Source: Mesorhizobium sp. WSM4311 | GTDB lineage: Bacteria; Pseudomonadota; Alphaproteobacteria; Rhizobiales; Rhizobiaceae | NCBI RefSeq assembly: GCF_002295115.1 | Contig: NZ_NSFV01000001.1 | Location: forward strand, 682,001 to 746,000 | Direction of reading: 5' to 3' | Length of the DNA stretch: 64,000 nucleotides | Part shown: piece by piece, positions 14,986-23,565 of the stretch | Numbering within the stretch: position 1 is the stretch's first letter | Layout: each line of letters starts with the position of its first letter | Notes under the pieces: generated by a model | Seen by the model: only the letters and a program-made list of their open reading frames with translations | Told to the model about the DNA's origin: nothing | Databases searched by the model: none | Translations under genes and position numbers: made by a program

Positions 14986-16764
14986 ATGGGCGAAAGGCGC
15001 CTTTTCCTCGATGTCAGGCAGTCGGCGACCGGTCTCTCCTGGGAGCACCGGCTGACCGAACGGCAGGACATGGTCGCGCTTGCCATCGCGCAAGGTCATG
15101 GCGTGCCCGACATCGTCGCGCGCGTTCTGGCCGGACGCGGCGTTACCGCCGACGAGACTGAGCGCTTCCTCGATCCGACGATCCGCGACCTGTTGCCCAA
15201 TCCGGTGTCGCTGACCGACATGGACAAGGCCGCAACCCGAATCGCGGCGGCGGTGATGGCGCGGGAAAAGGTAGCGATCTTCGGCGACTACGATGTCGAT
15301 GGCGCCGCCTCGTCGGCCTTGCTGAAGCGGTTTCTGGCACATTTCTCCATACCGTCGGAAATCTATATTCCGGACCGTATCTTCGAGGGTTACGGTCCCA
15401 ATCCCGATGCCATGCGCGAACTCGTGTCGCGCGGCGCGACGCTGATCGTCACCGTCGATTGCGGCACCAACAGTGCCATTTCCGTCGATGCCGCCAACGA
15501 AGCCGGCGCCGATGTCGTGGTGCTCGACCACCATCAGGTCGGCGGCGCGTTGCCGGCCGCGATTGCGGTGGTCAATCCAAACCGTGACGACGATCTTTCC
15601 GGGCAGGGGCATCTGTGTGCCGCCGGTGTCGTGTTCCTCGCCCTGGTGCAGACCGCGAAAATCCTGCGTGGCCTGAGCGATGTCGCGCCGCCAGACCTGC
15701 TTTCGCTGCTCGATCTCGTGGCGTTGGCGACCGTTTGCGATGTGGTGCCGCTCACCGGCGTCAACCGTGCCTTCGTCGTCAAAGGCCTGCAAATGGCGCG
15801 CCAGCAGAAGAATGAAGGCTTGGCCGCATTGGCGCGGGTATCGCGCATTGGCGAGCCGGTCAGCACCTTCCATCTCGCCTATCTGATCGGGCCACGCATC
15901 AATGCCGGCGGGCGCATCGGCGATGCGGCGCTTGGCAGCCGGCTGCTTGCGACCGACGATCCGGTCGAGGCGCGGACCATCGCCGAGACGCTCGACCGGC
16001 TGAACCAGGAGCGGCAGCTGATGGAGCAGGAGATGCTGGCCGCGGCGCGCGCCGAGGCCGATGCCGAGCTTGCCGGTGGCAGCGGCCCGGCGATCGTCGT
16101 CACCGCCAGCAACAACTGGCATCCCGGCATTGTCGGCCTGCTCGCCTCGAGGCTGAAGGATCATGCGCGCCGGCCGGCTTTCGCCATTGCCTTCAACGCT
16201 GTGGGCATCGGCACCGGTTCGGGCCGTTCTGTGTCGGGCTTCGACCTCGGCCGGCTGGTGCGCGAAGCCGCCGATGTCGGGCTGATCGTCAAGGGCGGTG
16301 GTCATGGCATGGCGGCCGGCATCACTGTGGAGCGCGCCAGGCTCGGCGAACTCAGGGCGTTCTTCGAGGAACGGGCGGCTGCCGACGTGTTTCGGCTACA
16401 GGACGAGGAGAGCCTGGCGATCGATGGCGCGCTTGCGGCCGAAGGCGCGACGCTCAGCCTGCTCGACGCGCTGGAAAAGGCCGGCCCCTTTGGCGCCGGC
16501 CACGTCGCGCCGGTCTTCGTGCTGCCGCGCCATCGGCTGGCCGACGCCAGGCCGGTCGGCACCAACCATATACGCTGTGAATTGCAGTCGGACAGCGGCG
16601 GCCGTATCCAGGCGATCGCCTTTCGTGCCGTCGATACGGTGCTTGGCGAATTCCTGTTCAAGAACCGTGGCAAGAGCGTGCATGTCGCCGGCTCGCTGTC
16701 TGTTAATTACTGGAACGGCAACCGCACGGTGCAATTCCGCATTGTCGATGCGGCGCGAGCGTAG
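14986..16764 (+). CDS. recJ: Single-stranded-DNA-specific exonuclease RecJ
   Basis: A 592-residue 5'-3' exonuclease for single-stranded DNA acting in RecF-pathway recombination, base-excision and mismatch repair. DHH-phosphoesterase motifs are clear: motif I FGDYDVDGAASSALLKRFL, motif III DHH at 181-183 (VVVLDHHQVG), then the DHHA1 part with GGGHGMAAGITV and the C-terminal OB-fold segment (FVLPRHRLADARPVG). I chose ATG 14986 (GERRLFLDVRQSATGLSWEH) because this is the family's N-terminus; the frame is open to 14851, but that extra stretch is encoded by an interspersed repeat. It ends 12 bases before a convergent gene. Confidence 0.95.
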   Translation: MGERRLFLDVRQSATGLSWEHRLTERQDMVALAIAQGHGVPDIVARVLAGRGVTADETERFLDPTIRDLLPNPVSLTDMDKAATRIAAAVMAREKVAIFGDYDVDGAASSALLKRFLAHFSIPSEIYIPDRIFEGYGPNPDAMRELVSRGATLIVTVDCGTNSAISVDAANEAGADVVVLDHHQVGGALPAAIAVVNPNRDDDLSGQGHLCAAGVVFLALVQTAKILRGLSDVAPPDLLSLLDLVALATVCDVVPLTGVNRAFVVKGLQMARQQKNEGLAALARVSRIGEPVSTFHLAYLIGPRINAGGRIGDAALGSRLLATDDPVEARTIAETLDRLNQERQLMEQEMLAAARAEADAELAGGSGPAIVVTASNNWHPGIVGLLASRLKDHARRPAFAIAFNAVGIGTGSGRSVSGFDLGRLVREAADVGLIVKGGGHGMAAGITVERARLGELRAFFEERAAADVFRLQDEESLAIDGALAAEGATLSLLDALEKAGPFGAGHVAPVFVLPRHRLADARPVGTNHIRCELQSDSGGRIQAIAFRAVDTVLGEFLFKNRGKSVHVAGSLSVNYWNGNRTVQFRIVDAARA

Positions 16765-16776
16765 CCGCGTCAGTAT

Positions 16777-17343
16777 CTATGCAGCTTGGTTGGCCGGCGC
16801 ATAACGCATTAGCGTCACATCCTGGGGCAGGCTTTCCCTGCCGAGCGGTTTCAGCCTCAGCGACAGGCCGGACTGGAAGTACGGCTTGCCGCCCCCCAGC
16901 ACGACCGGGTGCATGTACAGCCGGTATTCATCGATAAGCCCTGCTCGTGCCAGACCGGCGGCAAGGTCTGCGCCGCCGAGGATGACGAGGCCATCCGTCT
17001 TTGACTTGAGCGATCTCACCGCGGTCTCGGCATCGCCATTCACCAGCCGGGCATTGGGCCCGACCTGCCGAAGCGTGGTCGAGAAGACGATCTTCGGTGT
17101 CTCTCGCCATGCGCGGGCAAAGTCCCGCTCGACCTCGGTGGAGCCGGTCTCGCGCTCAGGGCTGTCCCAGAAGCGCATCGTCTCGTACATCCGTCGCCCG
17201 GCAAGGACTGCTGAGGCTAGCCTCATCATGTCATTGAAATGCTGATGCAATTCTGTCTCCGGCACTGGCAGTGCTATGTCCTCGTCCGATCGGGCGATAT
17301 AGCCGTCCAAAGAGGTGAGCATGGAATAAACGAGCCTGGCCAT
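16777..17343 (-). CDS. Dihydrofolate reductase / RibD C-terminal-like protein
   Basis: A 188-residue protein of the DHFR-fold group related to the RibD reductase domain: VYSMLTSLDGYIAR at the N-terminus, SAVLAGRRMYETMRFWD, KIVFSTTLRQVGPNARLV, GLVILGGADLAAGLARAGLI and YRLYMHPVVLGGGKPYF. These motifs bind NAD(P)H and a pyrimidine/pterin-like substrate; whether it reduces folates is unknown, and it is not the housekeeping FolA. The ATG at 17343 was chosen over 17382 because the family begins with M-x-R-L-V-Y-S. It is monocistronic and convergent with recJ. Confidence 0.85.
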   Translation of the reverse strand: MARLVYSMLTSLDGYIARSDEDIALPVPETELHQHFNDMMRLASAVLAGRRMYETMRFWDSPERETGSTEVERDFARAWRETPKIVFSTTLRQVGPNARLVNGDAETAVRSLKSKTDGLVILGGADLAAGLARAGLIDEYRLYMHPVVLGGGKPYFQSGLSLRLKPLGRESLPQDVTLMRYAPANQAA

Positions 17344-17502
17344 TGGCGCCTCCGTATAAGCAGCACAGGCCAGCATAACCAATTGCGTTTTGCAATCAGT
17401 TTTTCACACAACAGGCAAATGAAAAGGCCGCCAACGCTTCAAGGGTGCAGCACCACTCCGTCGATGGGACGCAACGGACGGTGTTTCGGACAGCGGCTGG
17501 CC

Positions 17503-18477
17503 TCAGGCGAGAACGGTCTGCAGCCGGGTCAGTTCGCCGATCTGGGCCATCGTCGCCTGATAGCCGAGCTGGATCGCCTCGTCGGCGCGATGGAATTCGG
17601 TGAGGCCGATATGGCTGAGTTTGGGCTGCAGCGACATATCTGGCGGATCGCCCGCCAGCCTGGCGCGCGAGATGCGGTCCTGGATGATGTTGAAAGCCTC
17701 GACCATGACGCCGGTGATGCCGAGGCGGGTCTGATGCGACTGGTGCTCGGTGCCGACATGGCCGGGGCGCGGCGCGTCCTTTTCGACAACAAGTTCGCCG
17801 GCGCTGTGTTTGATCACGGCGGCGCGGCCGAACAGGTCGTAGTGAAGGTTGACCGCCACGACGAGCGGCTGCTCGTAGGCGCGGCAAACCGATACCGGCA
17901 CCGGATTGACCAGCGCGCCGTCGACCAGCATGCGGCCGTTGCAATTCACCGGCTCGAACACGCCAGGCAATGCGTAGGACGCGCGCATGGCCGTGATCAG
18001 CGAGCCGTGCGACAGCCAGATCTCGTGGCCGGTGCGGATTTCCGATGCGACGCTGACGAAGGGTTTTGGCAGGTCTTCGAAACGGACGCCCGCCACATGC
18101 TCGCGCAGACGGGCATCGAGTTTCAAGCCGCCGAACAGGCCGCTGCCGCGCAGATTGAGATCGAGCAGGCCGAAAATGCGCCGCTTCGTCAGGCTGCGGG
18201 CGAACTCTTCCAGCTCATCCAGTTTGCCGGCGAGATAACAGCCGCCGACCAGCGCGCCGATCGAGGTGCCGGCGATCATCGAAACTTCGATGCCGGCTTC
18301 ATCGAGCGCGCGCAGCACGCCGATATGAGCCCAGCCTCTTGCGCAACCGCCGCCCAAAGCGAGCGAAATGGCTGTTTTCTTGGGAGATTTCGTTTCGGAC
18401 GCGCCGCCGGAAGAGGTCAGGCCGTTGGCCTCCCTGACATCTGGTCTGTTACGCAATGACGCCCACTCGAGCATCAT
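17503..18477 (-). CDS. Patatin-like phospholipase (RssA-like)
   Basis: A 324-residue lipid hydrolase with a Ser-Asp dyad. The oxyanion motif LALGGGCARGWAHIGVL, the nucleophile elbow GTSIG and the DGA motif (MLVDGALVNPVPV) are all present and correctly ordered. Residues 1-35 are polar and non-conserved (ASLRNRPDVREANGL), so an inner start is possible. The C-terminal region (NIIQDRISRARLAG) is helical. Members are cytoplasmic or membrane-associated acyl hydrolases; the substrate is unknown. Its gene runs in the same direction as hisI, 81 bases downstream of it. Confidence 0.9.
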   Translation of the reverse strand: MMLEWASLRNRPDVREANGLTSSGGASETKSPKKTAISLALGGGCARGWAHIGVLRALDEAGIEVSMIAGTSIGALVGGCYLAGKLDELEEFARSLTKRRIFGLLDLNLRGSGLFGGLKLDARLREHVAGVRFEDLPKPFVSVASEIRTGHEIWLSHGSLITAMRASYALPGVFEPVNCNGRMLVDGALVNPVPVSVCRAYEQPLVVAVNLHYDLFGRAAVIKHSAGELVVEKDAPRPGHVGTEHQSHQTRLGITGVMVEAFNIIQDRISRARLAGDPPDMSLQPKLSHIGLTEFHRADEAIQLGYQATMAQIGELTRLQTVLA

Positions 18478-18558
18478 GATCTCCCTTGTCCCAAGACTAA
18501 TATACGGACAGGCCGTATCGAAATGATGAATCTGTGTGGTTGGTGTGAGGCAGATGGT

Positions 18559-19020
18559 TCAAGACGATGGCTTCCGATACGTGAATTCCGCATCGAACAG
18601 CGGCTTGCTGCCGTCGTCAACAAGTGTCCCCTTGCCGTCGACGAGTCCCACCGTCCGATAAAAGCATGAACGCCGGCCGGTGTGACAGGTTGCGTCGTGG
18701 CCCAACACTTTGACGCGCAGCCACAATGCATCCTGATCGCAGTCGGTGCGCATCTCGACGACATGCTGGAAATTGCCCGAGGTTTCGCCCTTCTTCCAAA
18801 GCGCGTTGCGCGAGCGCGACCAATAGTGGGCGATGCCGGTTTCCAGTGTCAGCGCCAAGGCTTGCGCATTCATATGCGCGACCATCAGCAGCATGCCGTC
18901 TTGGGCATCGGTGACGACGACGGTGACAAGGCCGGCGGCGTCGAAGCGCGGCGAAAACACCGCGCCTTCCTCCAGGGCTTTCTTGTCTGATGGAGTTTTG
19001 GGAAATTCCAGTGCCGACAT
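18559..19020 (-). CDS. hisI: Phosphoribosyl-AMP cyclohydrolase
   Basis: A 153-residue cytoplasmic metalloenzyme opening the adenine ring of phosphoribosyl-AMP, step 3 of histidine synthesis. The metal/substrate motifs are visible: [53 protein letters not shown] and [11 protein letters not shown]. It is the stand-alone HisI type without the HisE pyrophosphohydrolase domain, usual in alphaproteobacteria. ATG 19020 ([18 protein letters not shown]) was chosen; the longer frame from 19086 starts inside an interspersed repeat and adds non-conserved residues. folE lies upstream on the same strand, with the repeat in the 90-base gap. Confidence 0.94.
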   Translation of the reverse strand: MSALEFPKTPSDKKALEEGAVFSPRFDAAGLVTVVVTDAQDGMLLMVAHMNAQALALTLETGIAHYWSRSRNALWKKGETSGNFQHVVEMRTDCDQDALWLRVKVLGHDATCHTGRRSCFYRTVGLVDGKGTLVDDGSKPLFDAEFTYRKPSS

Positions 19021-19043
19021 CGCCGGTGTATCTTCCTGTTTGA

Positions 19044-19088
19044 CCATGATCTTACCCGAAAACCGGTCCGCGTTTTTCAGGATCATGG
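19044..19088. repeat. Short palindromic rhizobial repeat between folE and hisI
   Basis: CCATGATC at 19044-19051 and GATCATGG at 19081-19088 form a perfect 8-bp inverted pair. The interior (TTACCCGAAAACCGGTCCG CGTTTTTCAG) matches the common rhizobial block ATGATCTTxTCCGAAAACCGG ... TTTTCxGGATCATG. It lies in the folE-hisI gap and would form a hairpin in the mRNA ahead of hisI. Confidence 0.65.
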
Positions 19089-19110
19089 CCTAGCGATATC
19101 GGCCTAGACG

Positions 19111-19746
19111 TTATGCCCCGCCGCCGCGAACCATGGTGACGAAACGAACCTGCTCCTCGGGCGTGTCCTTGAAAACGCCGGTGAAGGTGGAGGTGAGCGT
19201 GGTGGAGCCCTGCTTGCGGATGCCGCGCATGGCCATGCACATGTGCTCGGCCTCGATCATGACGGCGACGCCGCGCGGGTTGAGCACATCCTGGATGACG
19301 CCGGCGATCTGCGCGGTCAGCGCTTCCTGCGTCTGCAGGCGATGGGCGAAGATATCGACGACCCGCGCGATCTTGGACAGGCCGACGACCTTGCCATCCG
19401 GCAGATAGCCGACATGCGCCTTGCCGATGATCGGCACCATGTGGTGCTCGCAATGCGAATGGAACTGGATATCCTTGACGATGACGAGATCGTCGTAGCC
19501 GGCGACCTCCTCGAAGGTGCGGCCGAGTTCATCGGCCGGGCACATGTCGTAGCCGCCGAACATTTCGCGGTAGGCCTTGGCCACGCGCTTGGGTGTGTCG
19601 ATCAGCCCCTCGCGGTCCGGATTGTCGCCGGTCCAGCGCAGCAATGTGCGCACGGCGGCCTCGACCTCGGCCTCGCTCGGCCGGTCGGTGACCGGCTTTT
19701 CCATGTAGACGGACTGGGGCATGAGTTTCTTGATGACGGCATCCAT
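19111..19746 (-). CDS. folE: GTP cyclohydrolase I
   Basis: A 211-residue cytoplasmic enzyme converting GTP to 7,8-dihydroneopterin triphosphate, the first step to tetrahydrofolate and to queuosine-type deazapurines. Zinc ligands are visible in [19 protein letters not shown] (Cys and His) and in [17 protein letters not shown] (second Cys). The substrate motif [20 protein letters not shown] and the C-terminal TSTFTGVFK are intact. The zinc-dependent FolE type is clear, not the FolE2 paralogue. It has its own upstream gap of 240 bases, divergent from the Fe-S scaffold gene, and is followed by hisI. Confidence 0.96.
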   Translation of the reverse strand: MDAVIKKLMPQSVYMEKPVTDRPSEAEVEAAVRTLLRWTGDNPDREGLIDTPKRVAKAYREMFGGYDMCPADELGRTFEEVAGYDDLVIVKDIQFHSHCEHHMVPIIGKAHVGYLPDGKVVGLSKIARVVDIFAHRLQTQEALTAQIAGVIQDVLNPRGVAVMIEAEHMCMAMRGIRKQGSTTLTSTFTGVFKDTPEEQVRFVTMVRGGGA

Positions 19747-19986
19747 AAAAGGCGTCTCCCGTAGTTCCTCTCCAAGGAGGAACGAGTTGAACGGACCACG
19801 ACCTTTCGGTGTCGGAAACTCGCCCCGTTTCCAGCCCCGTAAGCGGCGTGAACTTCCCGGCCAGGACAGCGGCGCTCATCGCCTTGTCGTTACCGGACTG
19901 CCAGCATTATATAAGGTCGTAGCGAGCGAAAGGAAGACGCAGCAGCGGCAATCGCTGTTCGCTTGGCGGCGACGGATTGGAAAATA

Positions 19987-20433
19987 ATGATCAACGATGT
20001 CTACAACGCGAAAATTCTCGGTTTTGCCGGAAACATCGCCCGCATCGGCCGGCTCGAGCATCCGGACGCGACCGCCAAGGCGCATTCCAAGCTGTGCGGT
20101 TCGACCGTTACCGTCGATCTCAAGATGGAGGACGGCGTGGTCACCGACTTTGCCCATGACGTGAAGGCCTGCGCGCTCGGCCAGGCGTCGTCCTCGATCA
20201 TGGCGCAGCATGTCGTCGGCGCGAGCGCCGAGGAATTGCGCACGGTGCGCGACGCCATGCTGAAGATGCTGAAAGAGAATGGCGCGCCGCCGGAAGGGCG
20301 CTTCGCCGACCTCAAATATTTGGAGCCGGTGCGCGACTACAAGGCACGGCACGCCTCGACCATGCTGACCTTTGACGCCGTGGTCGACGCCATCGGCCAA
20401 ATCGAGAAGAAGCGCGCCGAACAGGCGGCCTGA
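19987..20433 (+). CDS. NifU/IscU-like iron-sulfur cluster scaffold protein
   Basis: A 148-residue protein of the IscU/NifU-N fold. The three cysteine positions expected for cluster assembly occur in KAHSKLCGSTVTVDL, HDVKACALGQASSSIM and, in place of the third cysteine, the RHASTMLTFDA region, which has no Cys. Family members in rhizobia carry the same pattern and are annotated as Fe-S assembly scaffold proteins; a third ligand is therefore missing compared with canonical IscU. The ATG at 19987 is supported by the conserved NDVYNAKILGFAGNI start. It is divergent from folE and is followed after 23 bases by a TolA/TonB-C-like lipoprotein gene. Confidence 0.85.
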   Translation: MINDVYNAKILGFAGNIARIGRLEHPDATAKAHSKLCGSTVTVDLKMEDGVVTDFAHDVKACALGQASSSIMAQHVVGASAEELRTVRDAMLKMLKENGAPPEGRFADLKYLEPVRDYKARHASTMLTFDAVVDAIGQIEKKRAEQAA

Positions 20434-20456
20434 TCTTGCCATTTCCCGTTCTGACG

Positions 20457-20930
20457 ATGCGCGGACTTCGCGGCAGCCCGCGACACCGACCCTTTCATGG
20501 CCTGGTGTTCGTCTGGAGCCTTGCCGGCGCACTCATGTCAGGCTGTGGCTCGAGCCGGGCCGACGTGGCAGTCACGCGGGATATCCACGACTATCTCATG
20601 AAGGCTATCCAGACCTGTTGGGCAGTGCCTGCAAATGCCACGAGTGTTGCGCGCGTCCGGATCAGCCTGAACAAGGACGGCTCTCTCGCCGGTCCGCCAA
20701 AAATCCTCGATCCTGTCACACCACAGCCGGACAAGGTCGCCAAGGCTGCCGTCCGGGCCATCAAGCGTTGTGCGCCGTTTCCCGGCCTGACGTCCTATGC
20801 GGCGCACTACGATCTGTGGCGCGAGGTCGTCCTCACATTCCACCCGGCACAGGACACGTCGGGCGGGCGTCCAGCAGTCGGGGTAAACGACATCGACAAG
20901 CTTCTCGATAAATACAAGAACGCAAAGTAG
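20457..20930 (+). CDS. Lipoprotein with TonB/TolA C-terminal-like domain
   Basis: About 157 residues. A long basic n-region, hydrophobic segment and lipobox (GALMSGC) indicate a lipoprotein. The mature part (AIQTCWAVPANATSVARVRI, SLNKDGSLAGPPKIL, AAVRAIKRCAPF) has the layout of the TolA/TonB C-terminal domain, including the paired cysteines and the K-x-CAPF motif. Such domains bind outer-membrane partners or other periplasmic proteins. It lacks the TM anchor and Pro-rich spacer of real TonB/TolA, so energy transduction is unlikely. ATG 20457 is preferred to TTG 20436. It converges with the LysR gene (25-base gap). Confidence 0.7.
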   Translation: MRGLRGSPRHRPFHGLVFVWSLAGALMSGCGSSRADVAVTRDIHDYLMKAIQTCWAVPANATSVARVRISLNKDGSLAGPPKILDPVTPQPDKVAKAAVRAIKRCAPFPGLTSYAAHYDLWREVVLTFHPAQDTSGGRPAVGVNDIDKLLDKYKNAK

Positions 20931-20955
20931 CGGGAGCCCCGGCCCGGAAACCGGC

Positions 20956-21879
20956 TTAGACCTTTGCTTCCAATGTCCGTCTGCTTGAGGCAAATTCACT
21001 TCGGATCCAGTCGGCGAACGCTGCGGCCGGCTCGGAAAGCTCCTTCAAGCTCCTGGCCACCAGCCAGTAGCCGCCGGACGCAACGTCGATGTCGAACGGC
21101 TTGACCAGCGCGCCGGTTTCGAGCTCGTTGCCGATCTGCAAGAGATCGCCCAACGCCACGCCATGTCCGAGCAGGGCGGCCTGCTTTGAAAGCGATATAT
21201 CCGCCAGCATCGGCCCGCGCGCGGGCACGGCATCGGCCGGCACGCCGGCGGCTTCGAACCAGCGCGTCCAGCCCTGGCGATTCTCCTCATGCAAAAGTGT
21301 GTAGCGGGCAAGGTCGATCGGCTTTTCGAGGGGAGGGCCCGAGGCGAGCAGCGCCGGCGACAAAACCGGTGAATCGACTGTGGAGGCAAGCCGCTCCGCC
21401 TGGTTGCGCGGCCACGAGGTCGCCTTTGCGCTGAAGCGCAAGGCAAGCTCGGGCTGATCGCTGCGGAATTCGATCAGCCTGGCATCGACTTCGAGGGACA
21501 CGTCGATATCGGGCCGCAACTGGCGAAACCGGTTGAGCCGAGGCACCAGCCAGACGGAGGCAAGCGACGGCTCGACGCTGACGCGAACCACGGATTGCGC
21601 GGGGGCGGCGACCAATTCCGAAAGCAGTTTGTCGATGTCGTCGAAACTCCTGACCAGTTGGGCGAGCAGCCGGCGGCCGGTGTCGGTCAGTTCGACGCGG
21701 CGATGGTGACGTTCGAACAAGGGCTGGCGCAGGAAGGTTTCAAGTTCGCGGATCTGGCGGCTGATCGCCGCCTGGGAAACGAAAAGCTCCTCTGCGGCCT
21801 TGCTGAAGCTCAGGTGCCGGCCCGCCGCCTCGAAACTTCTCAATGCAGTCAACGGCAGCCGCCCGCGCTTCATTCGCAT
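20956..21879 (-). CDS. LysR-family transcriptional regulator (GcvA-like)
   Basis: A 307-residue regulator. The winged helix-turn-helix is at residues about 8-66 (LTALRSFEAAGRHLSFSKAA, SQAAISRQIRELE) followed by the linker helix and a type-2 periplasmic-binding-like effector domain (VVRVSVEPSLASVWLVPRL and onward). The sequence resembles the GcvA/AmpR-like subgroup, members of which often regulate a divergent neighbour. Here the divergent strand starts with a 52-aa ORF at 21964 and yidD; the class D beta-lactamase gene is 0.85 kb away on the same divergent strand. A regulatory link with the beta-lactamase (AmpR-like) is conceivable but not shown. Confidence 0.9.
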   Translation of the reverse strand: MRMKRGRLPLTALRSFEAAGRHLSFSKAAEELFVSQAAISRQIRELETFLRQPLFERHHRRVELTDTGRRLLAQLVRSFDDIDKLLSELVAAPAQSVVRVSVEPSLASVWLVPRLNRFRQLRPDIDVSLEVDARLIEFRSDQPELALRFSAKATSWPRNQAERLASTVDSPVLSPALLASGPPLEKPIDLARYTLLHEENRQGWTRWFEAAGVPADAVPARGPMLADISLSKQAALLGHGVALGDLLQIGNELETGALVKPFDIDVASGGYWLVARSLKELSEPAAAFADWIRSEFASSRRTLEAKV

Positions 21880-21963
21880 AACCCAAGATTATCCGAAGTG
21901 GAAATTATACTCGTTTGAAGGCCAAGGCCAGCGGCGATCTAATCGCGTCAAAGGAGACAGACC

Positions 21964-22122
21964 ATGATCCAGTTCCTGAGCATCCTTGGCGATGTCATGC
22001 GGATCGCAACATTCCAATGGTGTGACGAAAGCCACCATGCAAAGTGCGGCGAGGAGCCTGTCCGCAACGGCCGCTGGGCGCCTCCGGTTGACAGGCTGCC
22101 GTCTCGTCGCTCGCGCCCATGA
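21964..22122 (+). CDS. Possible 52-aa cysteine-containing protein
   Basis: ATG 21964 follows a near-perfect ribosome-binding site (AAAGGAGACAGACC, 8-base spacing) and opens 52 codons to TGA 22120-22122. The product starts MIQFLSILGDVMRIATFQWC, contains a second cysteine (KCGEEP) and ends in a basic tail (RLPSRRSRP). I do not recognise a family. It is divergent from the LysR gene and ends 85 bases before yidD. The translation signal is better than for most genes here, so I think it is translated. Confidence 0.5.
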   Translation: MIQFLSILGDVMRIATFQWCDESHHAKCGEEPVRNGRWAPPVDRLPSRRSRP

Positions 22123-22207
22123 CAGCACAGGGGGGCAAGGGGCAGGGATTGCGTTCTCCCGACGAAGCTCACATCTATCGCACGGGAAACGCGATACGGA
22201 GACTGCG

Positions 22208-22582
22208 GTGCACGACCCGCACGGGCATGCCCATACTGTCAGACCGCCGGGGCGAGGGCGCAACTGGCCCGGCCCGTGGCGCAAGACGCCTGGCCGTCTC
22301 GTCGGCACTTCGCTCGTGCGTCTCTACCAGCTGACGCTGTCCGGCTTTGTCGGCAATTCCTGCCGGCATCTGCCGACCTGTTCCGAATACGCGCATGAGG
22401 CGATCGCCCGCCACGGCCTGTGGGCCGGCGGCTGGATGGGGTTTTTCAGGGTGCTGCGCTGCGGGCCGTTCGGCACGCACGGTGTCGACCTCGTGCCGGA
22501 GTTGCTGGCGGATCGCTACGTCTGGTTCATGCCGTGGCGATACTGGCGGATCGGCAAGAAGCGTGGCGAAGCAAAGGGCTGA
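22208..22582 (+). CDS. yidD: Membrane protein insertion efficiency factor YidD
   Basis: A 124-residue member of the YidD family, which assists YidC/Sec insertion of inner-membrane proteins. The signature is complete: LVRLYQLTLSGFVGNSCRHL, PTCSEYAHEAIARHG and RVLRCGPFGTHGVDLVPE. The N-terminal extension is His/Arg-rich (HDPHGHAHTVRPPGRG). No ATG lies close, so GTG 22208 with GGAG 7 bases upstream was chosen; the frame is open to 21986, but the upstream residues are not family-like. In many bacteria yidD sits between rnpA and yidC; here it does not. Confidence 0.85.
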   Translation: MHDPHGHAHTVRPPGRGRNWPGPWRKTPGRLVGTSLVRLYQLTLSGFVGNSCRHLPTCSEYAHEAIARHGLWAGGWMGFFRVLRCGPFGTHGVDLVPELLADRYVWFMPWRYWRIGKKRGEAKG

Positions 22583-22732
22583 TCGCACCTGACGGGTTTT
22601 GCGCGGGCGTCTCGTTCTTTACGAACTGGTAGGGTTAACGCCAGCCTGCACAACAACTGCGCATTTGAGACAAAATCGAGACAAGAGACCTCGCTAAGCC
22701 CGCTCGCGAACACCCTTCTGGAGCGAGCATCA

Positions 22733-23560
22733 ATGCGTAACATCGACCGTCTTCCCTTTATCCTGGCTGGAGTCCTCTTCCTGCTCGCCTGGTTGCTGGG
22801 GTTCCCGATGCGCGCGCAATCGGCGCCGCTTGGGGATGTGCAGTGCACCCTCATTGCCGATGCGGCGAGCGGCAAGGTGCTTTACCAGGACGGCACCTGC
22901 GACCAGCGGTTCAGCCCGGCCTCGACGTTCAAGGTGCCGCTTTCGCTGATCGGCTATGACGCCGGCATCCTGGGCGACGAGCACACGCCGAGCTGGGACT
23001 ACAAGCCAGAGTTCGCGGCCGTGAAGCGGGACCAGAAGACAGTCGACCCGACGATCTGGGAGAAGGATTCGATCCTCTGGTATTCGCGTGAAATCACTCG
23101 CAAGCTTGGACCCGAGAGCTTTGCCGGCTATGTCTCGAAACTCGACTATGGCAACAAAGACGTTTCCGGCAATCCCGGCAAGAATGACGGGCTTACCCAT
23201 TCCTGGGTCAACTCCTCGCTCAAGATCACGCCGGTCGAGCAGGTCGATTTCCTGCGCAAGCTGCTGGCGCGCAAATTGCCGGTCTCGGCCAAGGCCTACG
23301 ACATGACGTCAGCCATCATCCCGACGTTCCAGGCCGGAGGCTGGACGGTGCAAGGCAAGACCGGCAGCACAAGGCTGGCCAGTGATGCCGACAAGATCAG
23401 GGACAAGCGTTCGCTCGGCTGGTTCGTCGGCTGGGCGAAAAAGGACGGCCAGCAGATCGTCTTTGCCCGCCTTGTTGTCGATGCCACCCGCACCGATATG
23501 CCAAAAGGCCTCAAAACGCGGGGGGCGTTTCTGAAAGACCTGCCGCTGCTGGTGAAGTAG
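22733..23560 (+). CDS. Class D (OXA-type) beta-lactamase
   Basis: A 275-residue serine beta-lactamase. A signal anchor/peptide (LPFILAGVLFLLAWLLGFPM, then RAQSA) directs export. Catalytic motifs of class D are all present: S64-T-F-K67 in SPASTFKVPLS (Ser nucleophile and the Lys that is carboxylated), Y139-G-N in KLDYGNKD, K209-T-G in VQGKTGST, plus ILWYSREITRKLG. Class D enzymes hydrolyse penicillins, some also oxacillin or carbapenems; the spectrum is not predictable here. Codon use matches neighbours, with no mobile element or integron nearby, so it looks like an intrinsic chromosomal gene. It is convergent with the methyltransferase gene, 5 bases away. Confidence 0.93.
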   Translation: MRNIDRLPFILAGVLFLLAWLLGFPMRAQSAPLGDVQCTLIADAASGKVLYQDGTCDQRFSPASTFKVPLSLIGYDAGILGDEHTPSWDYKPEFAAVKRDQKTVDPTIWEKDSILWYSREITRKLGPESFAGYVSKLDYGNKDVSGNPGKNDGLTHSWVNSSLKITPVEQVDFLRKLLARKLPVSAKAYDMTSAIIPTFQAGGWTVQGKTGSTRLASDADKIRDKRSLGWFVGWAKKDGQQIVFARLVVDATRTDMPKGLKTRGAFLKDLPLLVK

Positions 23561-23565
23561 GTCGC

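Noticed and set aside
19021..19086. Longer HisI from ATG 19086
   Set aside because: The upstream ATG lies in a palindromic repeat, and the extra 22 residues are not conserved.
20956..21879. LysR regulator as direct activator of the gcv operon (GcvA)
   Set aside because: It resembles GcvA, but the gcv operon is 34 kb away and has its own glycine riboswitch; no matching LysR site (T-N11-A pair) was identified at either place.
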